Source: Chitinophaga nivalis
GTDB lineage: Bacteria; Bacteroidota; Bacteroidia; Chitinophagales; Chitinophagaceae
Assembly (NCBI RefSeq): GCF_025989125.1
Contig: NZ_JAPDNR010000001.1
Location: 4,762,087-4,826,086, forward strand
Direction of reading: 5' to 3'
Length of the DNA stretch: 64,000 nt
Both the position numbers and the translations under genes were made by a program. Position 1 is the stretch's first letter. Each line of letters opens with the position of its first letter. Positions 17,026 to 24,612 of this stretch are shown piece by piece. The notes under the pieces were generated by a model. That model was given only the letters and a program-made list of their open reading frames with translations, was not told where the DNA came from and did no database searches.

Positions 17026-17454
17026 GTGGCGTACGAAAACAACAATCAACAGGAAAGAAACAATGATAGCATCTTTTCTAAACGATTGAAAGCGGGCAAA
17101 AGAAGAACGTACTTCTTTGATGTAAAGACCACTCGGGGAAACGACTATTTTCTTACTATTACTGAAAGTAAGAAGCGTTTTAATGACAACGGTTATGACA
17201 GGCATAAAGTATTCCTGTACAAGGAAGACTTTAACAAGTTCCTGAACGCCTTAACCGAAACCATCAACTATGTAAAAACTGAGTTGATGCCCGATTTCGA
17301 TTTTGATGCCTACAACCACGACTATGTGCAGGAAGATCAGGACGAAACAGAAGGTGCTGAAGTAGAAGCTTCACCAGTGACTGAAACCGTTCCTGTAGAG
17401 GCGTCTGTAACCGCTCAGGCTTCTCATAGCACTGATGAGGTAGATAAATGGTAA
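17026..17454 (+). CDS. PUR family DNA/RNA-binding protein (DUF3276)
   Basis: 142 aa with a GTG start. 'SKRLKAGKRRTYFFDVKTTRGNDYFLTITESKKRF' and 'RHKVFLYKEDFNKFLNALTETINYVK' form one PUR repeat, typical of the small bacterial single-strand nucleic-acid binding proteins conserved in Bacteroidota. The last ~45 residues are acidic and Val/Thr-rich and probably disordered. It stands alone between its own promoter and terminator. Confidence 0.88.
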   Translation: MAYENNNQQERNNDSIFSKRLKAGKRRTYFFDVKTTRGNDYFLTITESKKRFNDNGYDRHKVFLYKEDFNKFLNALTETINYVKTELMPDFDFDAYNHDYVQEDQDETEGAEVEASPVTETVPVEASVTAQASHSTDEVDKW

Positions 17455-17476
17455 TCTTTAATTTAAGATAAAACGC

Positions 17477-17507
17477 AACCTCCGGATTTTTCCGGGGGTT
17501 TTTTTGT
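17477..17507 (+). terminator. Terminator after the PUR gene
   Basis: AACCTCCGGA pairs with TCCGGGGGTT around a TTTT loop, followed by TTTTTTT. It lies 22 bases past the stop and faces the convergent sensor kinase gene. Confidence 0.88.
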
Positions 17508-17543
17508 GCCTGCTGTTACTGTCATATGCCGGCAGTCTATTAT

Positions 17544-20513
17544 TTATAGTTTCCCCGTCTCTACTTCCAGCAAGGCGATGGTGCCCTGTGGGGTGTCGTT
17601 TTCATCTTCAATGGCAGTAATGCGCAATGCAATGTGCATGTTATGTATCCGTTTCAACTGTTCGATCCGCTGCCGGATGTTTTCCAGGGCAAATGATTCA
17701 TGCAATGGTGAGGGGTTGGGCCGGGCATGATGGATACCCACTCCATTATCCTGTACGGCAATGTGCAGGAGTGTTCCCTGCAGATACATCCGGATATGTA
17801 CCAGGCTATCGGGCGATTGTTTGGGCAGCAGCCCATGTTTAATGGCGTTTTCTACCAGCGGCTGTACCAAAAGCGGGGGAACGGAGATGAAGAGCGTATC
17901 CAGCTTCGTATCCACTTCTATCAGGTAATTAAGTGCATCTCCGAAACGCAGCTTTTCCAGTTTGAGATAATTGTGCAGAAGGTCTATTTCCTTCTGTAAA
18001 GGAATGAGGCCTTTGGCAATGTTATGCATGTTCTGGCGGATGAGATCCGCAAATACCCGCAGATACTCATTGGCCAGGCGCTTATCTTCATTGTTGATCA
18101 ACCCCTGTATGTTATTCAGGCTGTTGAAAACAAAGTGCGGATTCATCAGCGCGGTGAGCGCTTTGTATTCTGATTTCATAAACCTGATTTCCGTTGCATG
18201 TGCCAGCTCCCGTCTGCGCATAAAGTATTGCATGATGACATGCAATAGCAATAGCAACAAGGCGAGGGCAGCTACCAGCAATAGTACCACAAACCAGGGT
18301 TGTGCCCAGAAGGGACGTTCTACGGTCAGCAACAGCAGCACGGGCTGGCAGTAGCCGCCCGAAAGGGTGCGGGCCCTGATTTTTACCACATGTTCACCGT
18401 AACCAGGCATGAGCAGATTGATGGCTTCACTGGTGGCCGTTTGCCAGTGCTGTGCGCCGTTGCCGGATATGCTGTATTCATAGCGGATATGCCGGCTGTA
18501 GAAAGACAACGCAGAAAAGAAGAGCGTGATGTTGCCCGCATCGCGGTATGGAACACTGATATGACCAGTTGTAACAGGGAGCAGGCGGCCATTGACATTG
18601 ATATGCGTGAAAAAAACATCCGGTGGTGGTGGTGGTGCGAAAATACGGGCTTTAGGAATAGTCGTGATTTTGCCTTCATTAAAAAAGTAGCAGGAAAGGC
18701 TATCTGCACAGATATAGGCTGCCTGCGCCGGTATAAAAGGATTTTCCACAGCAGTGAGCACATAAGGTTGCTGCGGATGGGCGGGTTGTAAGGTAAGCAG
18801 GCGGCACAGGTTATTGGTGCTCAGCAGCAGGTGGCGGGCATCCAGCTTGTATATCCGGTTCCATATACAGTTCTGTTCCGGCAGCGTATATACGTGACCG
18901 TTACCAGCCAGGTCCTGGCAAATCACCAGTTTATTATTGTGGGTAATGCCCACGAGACAATTACCGAAAATATAGAAACGTTTGAAAGATATTCCCTTGA
19001 ACTGTGGCTGGGGTATATTGGTGTTGCCCACGATTTTGTAAACGGTATCGCTGGTGTTAAACCAGATATGACCGGCGCTGTCACTGGCCATGTTATAGAT
19101 GCGCTGTGCATTGCCGTTTACCGGCAGCGTTTCAAATACCGTGACGGGAGATGCCTGCCAGGAGCGGGCGGCAATGCGAAAGATCCGGACACCGGACTGC
19201 AGCAGGTAAATACCATCGCTGTTGTTGATGACGGATTTAATGCCAGTCCCTTCATATTTAATATCTCTGTCGGGGCTTTTCGAGATCTTGTTGAGCTGTA
19301 CACGAAGTATGGGGGCATGCACATTCTCAATGATCACATGGTCTTCATTATAGAAACTGTGGTAGCTGCCTCTTTTTAAGGTGATGCCTGGCTCCTGAGA
19401 CATTTTCGTAGCTGCGTTACCGTTTTTTGTATAGGAAAATATACAACTAAGTTGCTGCTGCCGGTAGCGGTACAGGTTATTGTTATCTGTTGTAAAGTAG
19501 AGCGTGCCTGCATCGGCTGCGGCATATTTTATCTGACCGGTGTAACCGGGTTGCCTGACGTTATTATGTACTGCCGACTGGCTGATATAGTAAATACCAT
19601 TGTTCAGGGTGGTGATCCAGAAGTTACCTGCAATGTCCTGGGTAATGCCACTGATGCGGCAGTTGGTGAATACGGGCGGCTGCTGGTTGATAAACAGGCC
19701 CTGATCAAAAGTAGCGAGCAGCAGATCACTTCCGGTACGGTAACACGCGGAAATACCGGCAGCGGTAAAGGTGCCGGGCCTGATGGTATGCACCAGCGCT
19801 TGCTGTGGGGTTACAATGGCATTATTCAGGACCATATAGGTCTGGTCCTGGGAAAAGAGTGGCTTCACCCTGCTGGCTCCTGAAAATGGCTTTACCTGCA
19901 GGATATGAGCGGCCGTATCCATGATAATATCCATGTCTGTCATCTGTAACTGAAACAGTGCCGGTGTAATTTTCCGGATATGGAGCAGATAACCGGCGCT
20001 TGTTTTTTTGCGGATATCAGCGAGTTGATACCGGCGGCTTCGTTGCTCTTTAATACTGATAAACTCCAGCTGATCACGGTTGATGATGGTAACACTGCTG
20101 TCCGGTTCTGCATTGAGGACACCAATAGGCGTACCGGTATCAATGGCGCGGAGGAAAGGTGTATTTTCTGTTGTATGGAAAGTGCGGTGCTGGTAATAAC
20201 ACAATCCGCCTTTATAGGTATGTATCCACAGGCGGTGTAATCCGTCTTCCCTTATAGCGAGGATCTCATTGTCGGGGGCGCCATCAAAGGTGGTGAGGGT
20301 TTCAAACCGGATACCGTTGTACATGACCAGGCCTTTGTCGGTACCAAACCAAAGAAAGCCTTTGTGGTCGCGGTATACACAGTAGACCATGTTGGCCGGC
20401 AAACCGTTTTCGGTGGTATAATGCACTGCCGGGAGTTCCTGGGCGGTACTGCCGGCAGTGCTGGGTAACCACAGGCATAGCAGGAGCATAGCGGCATACA
20501 GGTAGCTATACAT
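17544..20513 (-). CDS. LytS-type sensor histidine kinase with beta-propeller sensor
   Basis: 989 aa. Signal peptide at 1-24, then a ligand-binding two-component propeller domain with 'Reg_prop'-like repeats ('GLPANMVYCVYRDHKGFLWFGTDKGL', 'GISACYRTGSDLLLATFDQGLF'), a Y_Y_Y module around 650-720 ('NGRLLPVTTGHISVPYRDAGN', 'MPGYGEHVVKIRARTLSGGY') and a membrane helix at ~730-755. The cytoplasmic kinase has the LytS histidine box 'LNPHFVFNSLNNIQGL' at about 790 and ATP-binding 'VENAIKHGLLPK' and 'VQDNGVGIHH'. Its start overlaps the stop of the response regulator by 8 bases, so both are translated together. Divergent from the precursor array and the nearest candidate regulator of it. Confidence 0.9.
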   Translation of the reverse strand: MYSYLYAAMLLLCLWLPSTAGSTAQELPAVHYTTENGLPANMVYCVYRDHKGFLWFGTDKGLVMYNGIRFETLTTFDGAPDNEILAIREDGLHRLWIHTYKGGLCYYQHRTFHTTENTPFLRAIDTGTPIGVLNAEPDSSVTIINRDQLEFISIKEQRSRRYQLADIRKKTSAGYLLHIRKITPALFQLQMTDMDIIMDTAAHILQVKPFSGASRVKPLFSQDQTYMVLNNAIVTPQQALVHTIRPGTFTAAGISACYRTGSDLLLATFDQGLFINQQPPVFTNCRISGITQDIAGNFWITTLNNGIYYISQSAVHNNVRQPGYTGQIKYAAADAGTLYFTTDNNNLYRYRQQQLSCIFSYTKNGNAATKMSQEPGITLKRGSYHSFYNEDHVIIENVHAPILRVQLNKISKSPDRDIKYEGTGIKSVINNSDGIYLLQSGVRIFRIAARSWQASPVTVFETLPVNGNAQRIYNMASDSAGHIWFNTSDTVYKIVGNTNIPQPQFKGISFKRFYIFGNCLVGITHNNKLVICQDLAGNGHVYTLPEQNCIWNRIYKLDARHLLLSTNNLCRLLTLQPAHPQQPYVLTAVENPFIPAQAAYICADSLSCYFFNEGKITTIPKARIFAPPPPPDVFFTHINVNGRLLPVTTGHISVPYRDAGNITLFFSALSFYSRHIRYEYSISGNGAQHWQTATSEAINLLMPGYGEHVVKIRARTLSGGYCQPVLLLLTVERPFWAQPWFVVLLLVAALALLLLLLHVIMQYFMRRRELAHATEIRFMKSEYKALTALMNPHFVFNSLNNIQGLINNEDKRLANEYLRVFADLIRQNMHNIAKGLIPLQKEIDLLHNYLKLEKLRFGDALNYLIEVDTKLDTLFISVPPLLVQPLVENAIKHGLLPKQSPDSLVHIRMYLQGTLLHIAVQDNGVGIHHARPNPSPLHESFALENIRQRIEQLKRIHNMHIALRITAIEDENDTPQGTIALLEVETGKL

Positions 20514-21297
20514 CGGAAAAATTGTTGGTCTTCAGATAGCTTAACAGACCGGGATAACGCCGTCTGCCCACCGGCAGTTTGTATTTTCCGGCAATGGTGA
20601 CTGTGGGGATAGCTGCCCGTTGAATTTTCTGGATATACATACAGTTCACGAGATAGGATTTATGAATCCGGTAAAACAGGGTAGCGGGCAACAGTTCTTC
20701 ATATTCCGCAATCGAGTGGCTCATGATAATACTTCTCTCTATATGATCCCGCAGAAAATAGATCCGCGAATAGTTGCCATTGGCTTCGATGTACATGACC
20801 TGGCGGAAATCAACGATTTCAATCTGGTGATGATTCCGGAGGGTGATCTGATTAGACCGGGGTTTGTCCGGAACAGGAGTAGCCGGAAAACCGGCAGCAG
20901 CCAGCTTTTTAAGCTGTTGTTTTTCTTTTAGCTTTTGCACCGCATTGGTCAGCTCCGTAATGTCAATAGGTTTCAACAGGTAATCGATGGCATTCAGTTT
21001 AAATGCTTTTACAGCATACTCATCGTAGGCGGTCACAAAAATGATTTCGAAGTCCACGGGTTGCAGCCGTTGTAAAAATGCAAAGGCGTTTTCTCCGGGC
21101 ATTTCAATGTCGATGAAAATGGCATCAGGTGTGTGCAGCCGGATCAGCTTTTCTGCTTCCACCGTATTGCAGGCAAATCCTTTTATACAGATGGCGGTAT
21201 CTGTATAGGTTTGTAAGAGGTGTCCCAGATTTCTGCATGCTTCTTTTTCATCATCAATGATAATAATGTTAATACTTTTCTCAGGTATGTGACACAT
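20506..21297 (-). CDS. LytTR-family response regulator
   Basis: 263 aa from the ATG at 21297 (an earlier in-frame TTG adds three residues only). Residues 8-125 are a receiver domain: acidic pocket 'IIIDDEKEA', phospho-acceptor Asp in 'DAIFIDIEMPGENAF', 'VTAYDEYAVKAF', and the Lys in 'YLLKPID'. Residues ~155-260 are a LytTR DNA-binding domain ('EIVDFRQVMYIEANGNYSRI', 'FYRIHKSYLVN', 'GKYKLPVGRRR'). LytTR regulators bind direct repeats upstream of targets; many in Bacteroidota control secreted or peptide systems. First gene of a two-gene operon divergent from the array. Confidence 0.92.
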   Translation of the reverse strand: MCHIPEKSINIIIIDDEKEACRNLGHLLQTYTDTAICIKGFACNTVEAEKLIRLHTPDAIFIDIEMPGENAFAFLQRLQPVDFEIIFVTAYDEYAVKAFKLNAIDYLLKPIDITELTNAVQKLKEKQQLKKLAAAGFPATPVPDKPRSNQITLRNHHQIEIVDFRQVMYIEANGNYSRIYFLRDHIERSIIMSHSIAEYEELLPATLFYRIHKSYLVNCMYIQKIQRAAIPTVTIAGKYKLPVGRRRYPGLLSYLKTNNFSDV

Positions 21298-21789
21298 AGG
21301 TACCAATGCGGTTTGGGTATAAACAATCGGATGGCAATTGCCACCAGGGTTAATGCCGGGTTACAGGTTGCGCATCTGCTTTTTCATAACTACTCATTTT
21401 ATGAGCCGGGGAATACATAGGGAAGATAAGGAATAATACATTAATCCGATGCAGCCGGTACCTATAAAACGATAGCCGGAGGCCGGCTGTGGATGAATGG
21501 TTACAACTGGAAATGTTGATGGGAGCTTCAATAGCCGGATTTTCAACGGGCAGGCAACCGTTAATGAAAAATTTGCAGCCATTCCTGAACTTTTGAAAAC
21601 AGGATACCGGGCAAGCCCCTAATTTTAGTAAGGGTGCTCAAATAAATATGCTCCGGCACCCAACAGGTTTTCCAGGTAGAAAAATGAGCAAGTTTGACGG
21701 GATATATATTTTCATGGTCCATACCTGTAGCCGCGTTCTGTAACACCTGATCCTGGCATGTCTTTTTAAACCCTCAATCATTAATACTT
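21298..21789. other. Divergent promoter region between regulator and precursor array
   Basis: About 490 bases between the response regulator (minus) and the first precursor gene (plus). It must hold the promoters of both units. I see no unambiguous TTTG/TAnnTTTG pair near 21790. LytTR-type direct repeats could lie here but I cannot identify them confidently by eye. Small open frames on the minus strand show no domain. Confidence 0.5.
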
Positions 21790-21993
21790 ATGAAAACGAA
21801 AAAAATTATCCTGAGCAGAAAGCTGTTTTTATCGAAAGCAACTGTGCTGGTACTGCATGCGAATCAGCAACGAGCCGTTGCCGGTGGGGCATGGACCACA
21901 GTTCAGCTGCCATGCGACAGAACTGTTAATCTGCCGATCACCGTGCTTTCCGCAGAGGCTCCGCTGCAGCATTGCAAGTGCTGTGCTTCCTGA
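21790..21993 (+). CDS. Lanthipeptide precursor 1 (CxCC family)
   Basis: 67 aa, first gene of the array. Leader of 33 residues beginning MKTKKIILSRKLFLSKATV and ending in AVAGG. Core of 34 residues with 4 Cys, three clustered as HCKCC near the end, and several Ser/Thr. Leader elements shared by the whole array: a Lys-rich start, the LFL motif, a small/hydrophobic pair, QQ and a GG cleavage site. These match the GG-type natural-product and class I lanthipeptide leaders of Bacteroidota. Expected to be dehydrated by LanB, cyclised by LanC and cut by the C39 domain of LanT. Confidence 0.85.
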   Translation: MKTKKIILSRKLFLSKATVLVLHANQQRAVAGGAWTTVQLPCDRTVNLPITVLSAEAPLQHCKCCAS

Positions 21994-22041
21994 TGATCCT
22001 GTAATTGGTCCGTTATTCTTCCTGTATTAAAATCTCATCTC

Positions 22042-22278
22042 ATGAAAAAAATGAAAGTTGATCTGAACAAAAAATTGTTCCTGAACAAATCTACCGTTGT
22101 ATCCCTGAGTAGTGATATGCAACAACAGCTGGCAGGCGGTGTCAGAACAATGGATGTCCTTTGTACGGTAACCATTAATCCCAGAACAAAGTTATCCAGA
22201 CAAGCTCCCAGGCCGGATTGCCTTTGCTGCGCTGATCCTGTTGTTGATACGACTATCATTCATACCATTGCGCAGTAA
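22042..22278 (+). CDS. Lanthipeptide precursor 2 (CxCC family)
   Basis: 78 aa: 33-residue leader (MKKMKVDLNKKLFLNKSTVV ... QQQLAGG) and 45-residue core with 4 Cys. The core has 'CTVTINPRTKLSRQAP', then DCLCCADP and a Cys-free tail ending in HTIAQ. Its gene and 3' spacer are repeated almost unchanged as precursor 3, so the pair arose by tandem duplication of a ~308-base unit. Confidence 0.88.
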   Translation: MKKMKVDLNKKLFLNKSTVVSLSSDMQQQLAGGVRTMDVLCTVTINPRTKLSRQAPRPDCLCCADPVVDTTIIHTIAQ

Positions 22279-22348
22279 TTCCCGGCGCTATGCCTGGAAC
22301 GCTATCAGCGCTTTAATCCATCACATACCACTACTTAAGCTTTATCTC

Positions 22349-22585
22349 ATGAAAAAAATGAAAGTTGACCTGAACAAAAAATTGTTCCTGAACAAAGCTA
22401 CCGTTGTATCCCTGAGTAGTGATGTGCAGCAACAGATAGCGGGCGGTATCATAACACTGGATGCCTCCTGTACCGTAACCATCAACCCACGCACAGTGGC
22501 GTCCAGACAAGCTCCAAAGCCGCAATGTCGTTGCTGCGTGGATCCAATCCGTGATAACATCGTCATTCATACCATTGCGCAGTAA
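22349..22585 (+). CDS. Lanthipeptide precursor 3 (CxCC family)
   Basis: 78 aa from ATG 22349; an in-frame upstream start would only add unrelated residues. The leader is nearly identical to precursor 2. The core of 45 residues keeps 'CTVTINPRT' and HTIAQ but changes QCRCCVDP, giving 4 Cys. Same scaffold with altered residues between the Cys positions, typical of recent duplication and core drift. Confidence 0.88.
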   Translation: MKKMKVDLNKKLFLNKATVVSLSSDVQQQIAGGIITLDASCTVTINPRTVASRQAPKPQCRCCVDPIRDNIVIHTIAQ

Positions 22586-22656
22586 TTCCCGGCGCTATGC
22601 CTGGAACGCTATCAGCGCTTTAATCCATCACATATCATTACTTAAATTTTTATCTC

Positions 22657-22908
22657 ATGAAAAAAATGAAATTTGACCTGAACAAAAAATTATTCCTGAA
22701 CAAAGCTACGGTTGCATCCCTGAGTGATGTCATGCAACAACAGGTAGCGGGTGGCGCCCGGGTTACCCAGGATTTTGCGTGTGGTGTAACCATCAACCTG
22801 CCCAGAACAAAATTATCCAGACAAGCCCCAAGACCGGATTGCCTTTGCTGCGCGGATATTGATCCATCTGTCATCACGCCAACCATTGTGCCTACCATCG
22901 CGCAGTAA
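22657..22908 (+). CDS. Lanthipeptide precursor 4 (CxCC family)
   Basis: 83 aa, 33-residue leader ending QQQVAGG and a 50-residue core with 4 Cys: FACGVTINLPRTKLSRQ, then DCLCCAD, and a tail ending PTIAQ. Same family as 2 and 3 but with a longer tail rich in Thr, Pro and Ile. It starts a two-gene block (4+5) that is repeated as 6+7. Confidence 0.88.
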   Translation: MKKMKFDLNKKLFLNKATVASLSDVMQQQVAGGARVTQDFACGVTINLPRTKLSRQAPRPDCLCCADIDPSVITPTIVPTIAQ

Positions 22909-22935
22909 TTACCGGCTATTCTTAAACGCGGCTAC

Positions 22936-23196
22936 ATGAAGAAGATAAAATTATCCTGTCGTAAAAAACTGTTGCTGAATAAAGTAACCATTGCTGCGCT
23001 GAATGGAGAAAAGCAGCGTTACATCCTGGGCGGAAAGCGGATGGACCTGAAAGAGACCAGCCCTTACGAATGTATTACGCTGGTACCCATTTCCCAGTAT
23101 AATAGCTGTGAGTGTCCGACTGCGTTGGATGTCTGCCGGGAAAGCGTAGATATCTGCATTGAACCAATTAGTGGCAATAAAACATGTATTCAGTAA
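22936..23196 (+). CDS. Lanthipeptide precursor 5 (CEC/DICI family)
   Basis: 86 aa. The leader ends in YILGG and has the unusual Cys at residue 8 (KLSCRKKLLL). The core of 53 residues has 6 Cys: YECITLVP, NSCECPTALDVCRESVDICI, and KTCIQ. Shares 'NSCEC ... ESVDICI' with precursor 7 and with no other gene here, so a separate core family under the same leader. Confidence 0.86.
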   Translation: MKKIKLSCRKKLLLNKVTIAALNGEKQRYILGGKRMDLKETSPYECITLVPISQYNSCECPTALDVCRESVDICIEPISGNKTCIQ

Positions 23197-23221
23197 CAGG
23201 CTATTACCTAAATTTCATTGC

Positions 23222-23413
23222 ATGAAAAAAACGAAAGTTGACCTGAACAAAAAATTGTTCCTGAGCAAAGCAACCGTGGTATCCCTGAATGAGGTGATGC
23301 AACAACAGGTAGCTGGTGGGGCTGCCACCATCCTCCTGCCCAAAACAAAATTATCCAGACAATCGCCCGGAGGACCTCACTGTATTTGCTGTGCAGATCC
23401 TACTCAACCGTAA
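23222..23413 (+). CDS. Lanthipeptide precursor 6 (CxCC family, short core)
   Basis: 63 aa from ATG 23222. Leader MKKTKVDLNKKLFLSKATVV ... QQQVAGG; 30-residue core with 3 Cys, 'LPKTKLSRQSPGGPHCICC' plus ADPTQP. It has lost the first core Cys of precursors 2-4 and the HTIAQ tail, a trimmed version of that family. Confidence 0.87.
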   Translation: MKKTKVDLNKKLFLSKATVVSLNEVMQQQVAGGAATILLPKTKLSRQSPGGPHCICCADPTQP

Positions 23414-23460
23414 TCTCCATTATTGTACTGTAATTCCCGACTATTCTTAAACGAAATGAT

Positions 23461-23691
23461 ATGAAGAAGAAAAAAATATCCTTTTCAAAAAAACTCATGC
23501 TGGATAAAGCAACGATTGCTTCACTGAACGGCGAAAAACAATTCGACATTCTGGGCGGCCTGGCCGAAACGGGTTCTCATCCACACGGGTGTTTTCCTGG
23601 CATCACCAGGTTTAACAGCTGCGAGTGTACGAGTATAATCGTTGTTTGTCAGGAAAGCGTCGATATCTGCATTGCGGTTGGCGACAGATAA
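23461..23691 (+). CDS. Lanthipeptide precursor 7 (CEC/DICI family)
   Basis: 76 aa. Leader MKKKKISFSKKLMLDKATIA ... FDILGG, with LML in place of LFL. Core of 43 residues with 5 Cys: HGCFPGITRFNSCECTS and VVCQESVDICI. Paralogue of precursor 5; the first Cys region and the C-terminus differ. Confidence 0.86.
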   Translation: MKKKKISFSKKLMLDKATIASLNGEKQFDILGGLAETGSHPHGCFPGITRFNSCECTSIIVVCQESVDICIAVGDR

Positions 23692-23730
23692 AGCCTTACA
23701 TCAGTAACAGATAATTAAATCAGTTATAGT

Positions 23731-23994
23731 ATGAAAAAGAAAAAATTTGTACTCGGAAAAAAGTTGTTCCTGCATAAGGCTACTTTGGTAGCATTGAATG
23801 GAAGCCAGCAGATAGAAATAGCTGGTGGTATCAGAACCGTCACGGTACCCGGTACTTGTTGCATGGGGCCTTTTTCACTACAACAAGACACCTGTAAATG
23901 CCCTCCTCCGCCAACTATTATCATGACCTGTGATTGCTGGTCTGCTGGTAACAGCTGTCCGTATACCAATCACAATGTTTGTAATAACTGTTAA
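23731..23994 (+). CDS. Lanthipeptide precursor 8 (nine-Cys core)
   Basis: 87 aa, the longest core here (54 residues) and the richest in Cys (9). Leader MKKKKFVLGKKLFLHKATLV ... IEIAGG. The core runs through 'GTCCMGPF', 'DTCKCPPPP', 'MTCDCWSAGNSCPY' and 'NVCNNC'. Several Thr/Ser directly precede Cys, and a four-proline stretch splits the core into two parts. No other gene here has this pattern. Confidence 0.86.
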   Translation: MKKKKFVLGKKLFLHKATLVALNGSQQIEIAGGIRTVTVPGTCCMGPFSLQQDTCKCPPPPTIIMTCDCWSAGNSCPYTNHNVCNNC

Positions 23995-24003
23995 AAAAAC
24001 GCT

Positions 24004-24177
24004 ATGAAAAGTAAAAAAATTGCTTTGAACAAAAAGCTGTTCCTGAACAAGGGAACCGTGACTACCCTTAATGTATCCGCACAGGAACATATTGCAGGTG
24101 GTTATCCGCCCAGCCGGAAGTTCACCAATCTTTCGAGAGCGATGGTGAAAGCAGAATGTTTGTGCTGCACCGTTTAA
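24004..24177 (+). CDS. Lanthipeptide precursor 9 (CxCC family, minimal)
   Basis: 57 aa, starting 9 bases after the stop of precursor 8. Leader MKSKKIALNKKLFLNKGTVT ... HIAGG; core of 24 residues (YPPSRKFTNLSRAMVKAECL, then CCTV) with 3 Cys. The shared NLSRA/KLSRQ wording before a CxCC end relates it to precursors 2-6. Confidence 0.85.
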   Translation: MKSKKIALNKKLFLNKGTVTTLNVSAQEHIAGGYPPSRKFTNLSRAMVKAECLCCTV

Positions 24178-24225
24178 CGGAGAAATAGACTTTCAGTTAA
24201 CGTGTGTAAATCAATGGGTTATTAT

Positions 24226-24300
24226 AAAGGAATCTGCGGACAGTAACGTACAGATTTATCTAGCTGAAATAATGTGGCGTTGCTTACGTAAGATTCCTTT
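24226..24300. repeat. Long-range 10-bp inverted repeat before precursor 10
   Basis: AAAGGAATCT (24226-24235) and AGATTCCTTT (24291-24300) are perfect inverse copies 55 bases apart, in the 173-base spacer between precursors 9 and 10. It may fold into an RNA stem or be an operator-like element; purpose unknown. Confidence 0.35.
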
Positions 24301-24350
24301 AACTTAAAGGTAAGTCTTCGTTTAACCTGTAATGAATAAAATTCCGTTTT

Positions 24351-24560
24351 ATGAAAAAGACAAGTCTTCAATTAGACCGAAAACTTTTCCTGCAGAGAGA
24401 AACCGTAGCAGTATTGGAAAGTAACCCGCAAAGAAGCATTGCAGAAGGGCCTCAGGCTATCAGTGCGCCCTTTGAGACGGCGTTCTCTATGAAGTCGCCT
24501 GCGAAATGTTTGCCTTGTTGCAAGATGCCCATTACCATGGGAGGGGAGTGCTCTAACTGA
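24351..24560 (+). CDS. Lanthipeptide precursor 10 (AEG cleavage site)
   Basis: 69 aa. Leader MKKTSLQLDRKLFLQRETVA ... RSIAEG: the GG of the array is replaced by EG, and the QQ by PQ. Core of 36 residues with 4 Cys ('AKCLPCCKMP' and 'GGECSN'). The leader is the most diverged of the first block, so C39 cleavage may be inefficient. Last gene before a hairpin and a long gap. Confidence 0.78.
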   Translation: MKKTSLQLDRKLFLQRETVAVLESNPQRSIAEGPQAISAPFETAFSMKSPAKCLPCCKMPITMGGECSN

Positions 24561-24578
24561 TACCGTAAAGACATAGAG

Positions 24579-24612
24579 AAGACCGGAATGATGCAGTTGA
24601 TTCCGGTCTTTA
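24579..24612 (+). terminator. Hairpin ending the first precursor block
   Basis: AAGACCGGAA (24579-24588) and TTCCGGTCTT (24601-24610) are a perfect 10-bp inverted repeat with a 12-base loop, followed by TATAT. It lies 19 bases past precursor 10 and before an ~850-base gap, so it probably separates two transcripts. Confidence 0.72.

Larger units (their letters stand above)
22042..22656 (+). repeat. Two ~308-base tandem repeats carrying precursors 2 and 3
   Basis: Both units contain a precursor gene plus a ~65-base spacer with shared words such as CCCGGCGCTATGCCTGGAAC and TATCAGCGCTTTAATCCATC. Starts are 307 and 308 bases apart (22042, 22349, 22657). The third unit start is precursor 4, whose leader and first core part also match. 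Confidence 0.85.
22657..23691 (+). repeat. Duplicated two-gene block of precursors (4+5 and 6+7)
   Basis: Order CxCC-type then CEC/DICI-type occurs twice. Spacers before the second members share 'CTATTCTTAAACG', and the paired genes share leader wording (QQQVAGG for 4 and 6; NGEK ... ILGG for 5 and 7). This shows block duplication, not only single-gene duplication. Confidence 0.7.

Noticed and set aside
22035..22898. Minus-strand frames of 70-80 codons opposite precursors 2-4
   Set aside because: They are repeated only because the precursor genes are repeated; the plus-strand frames have the conserved leaders.
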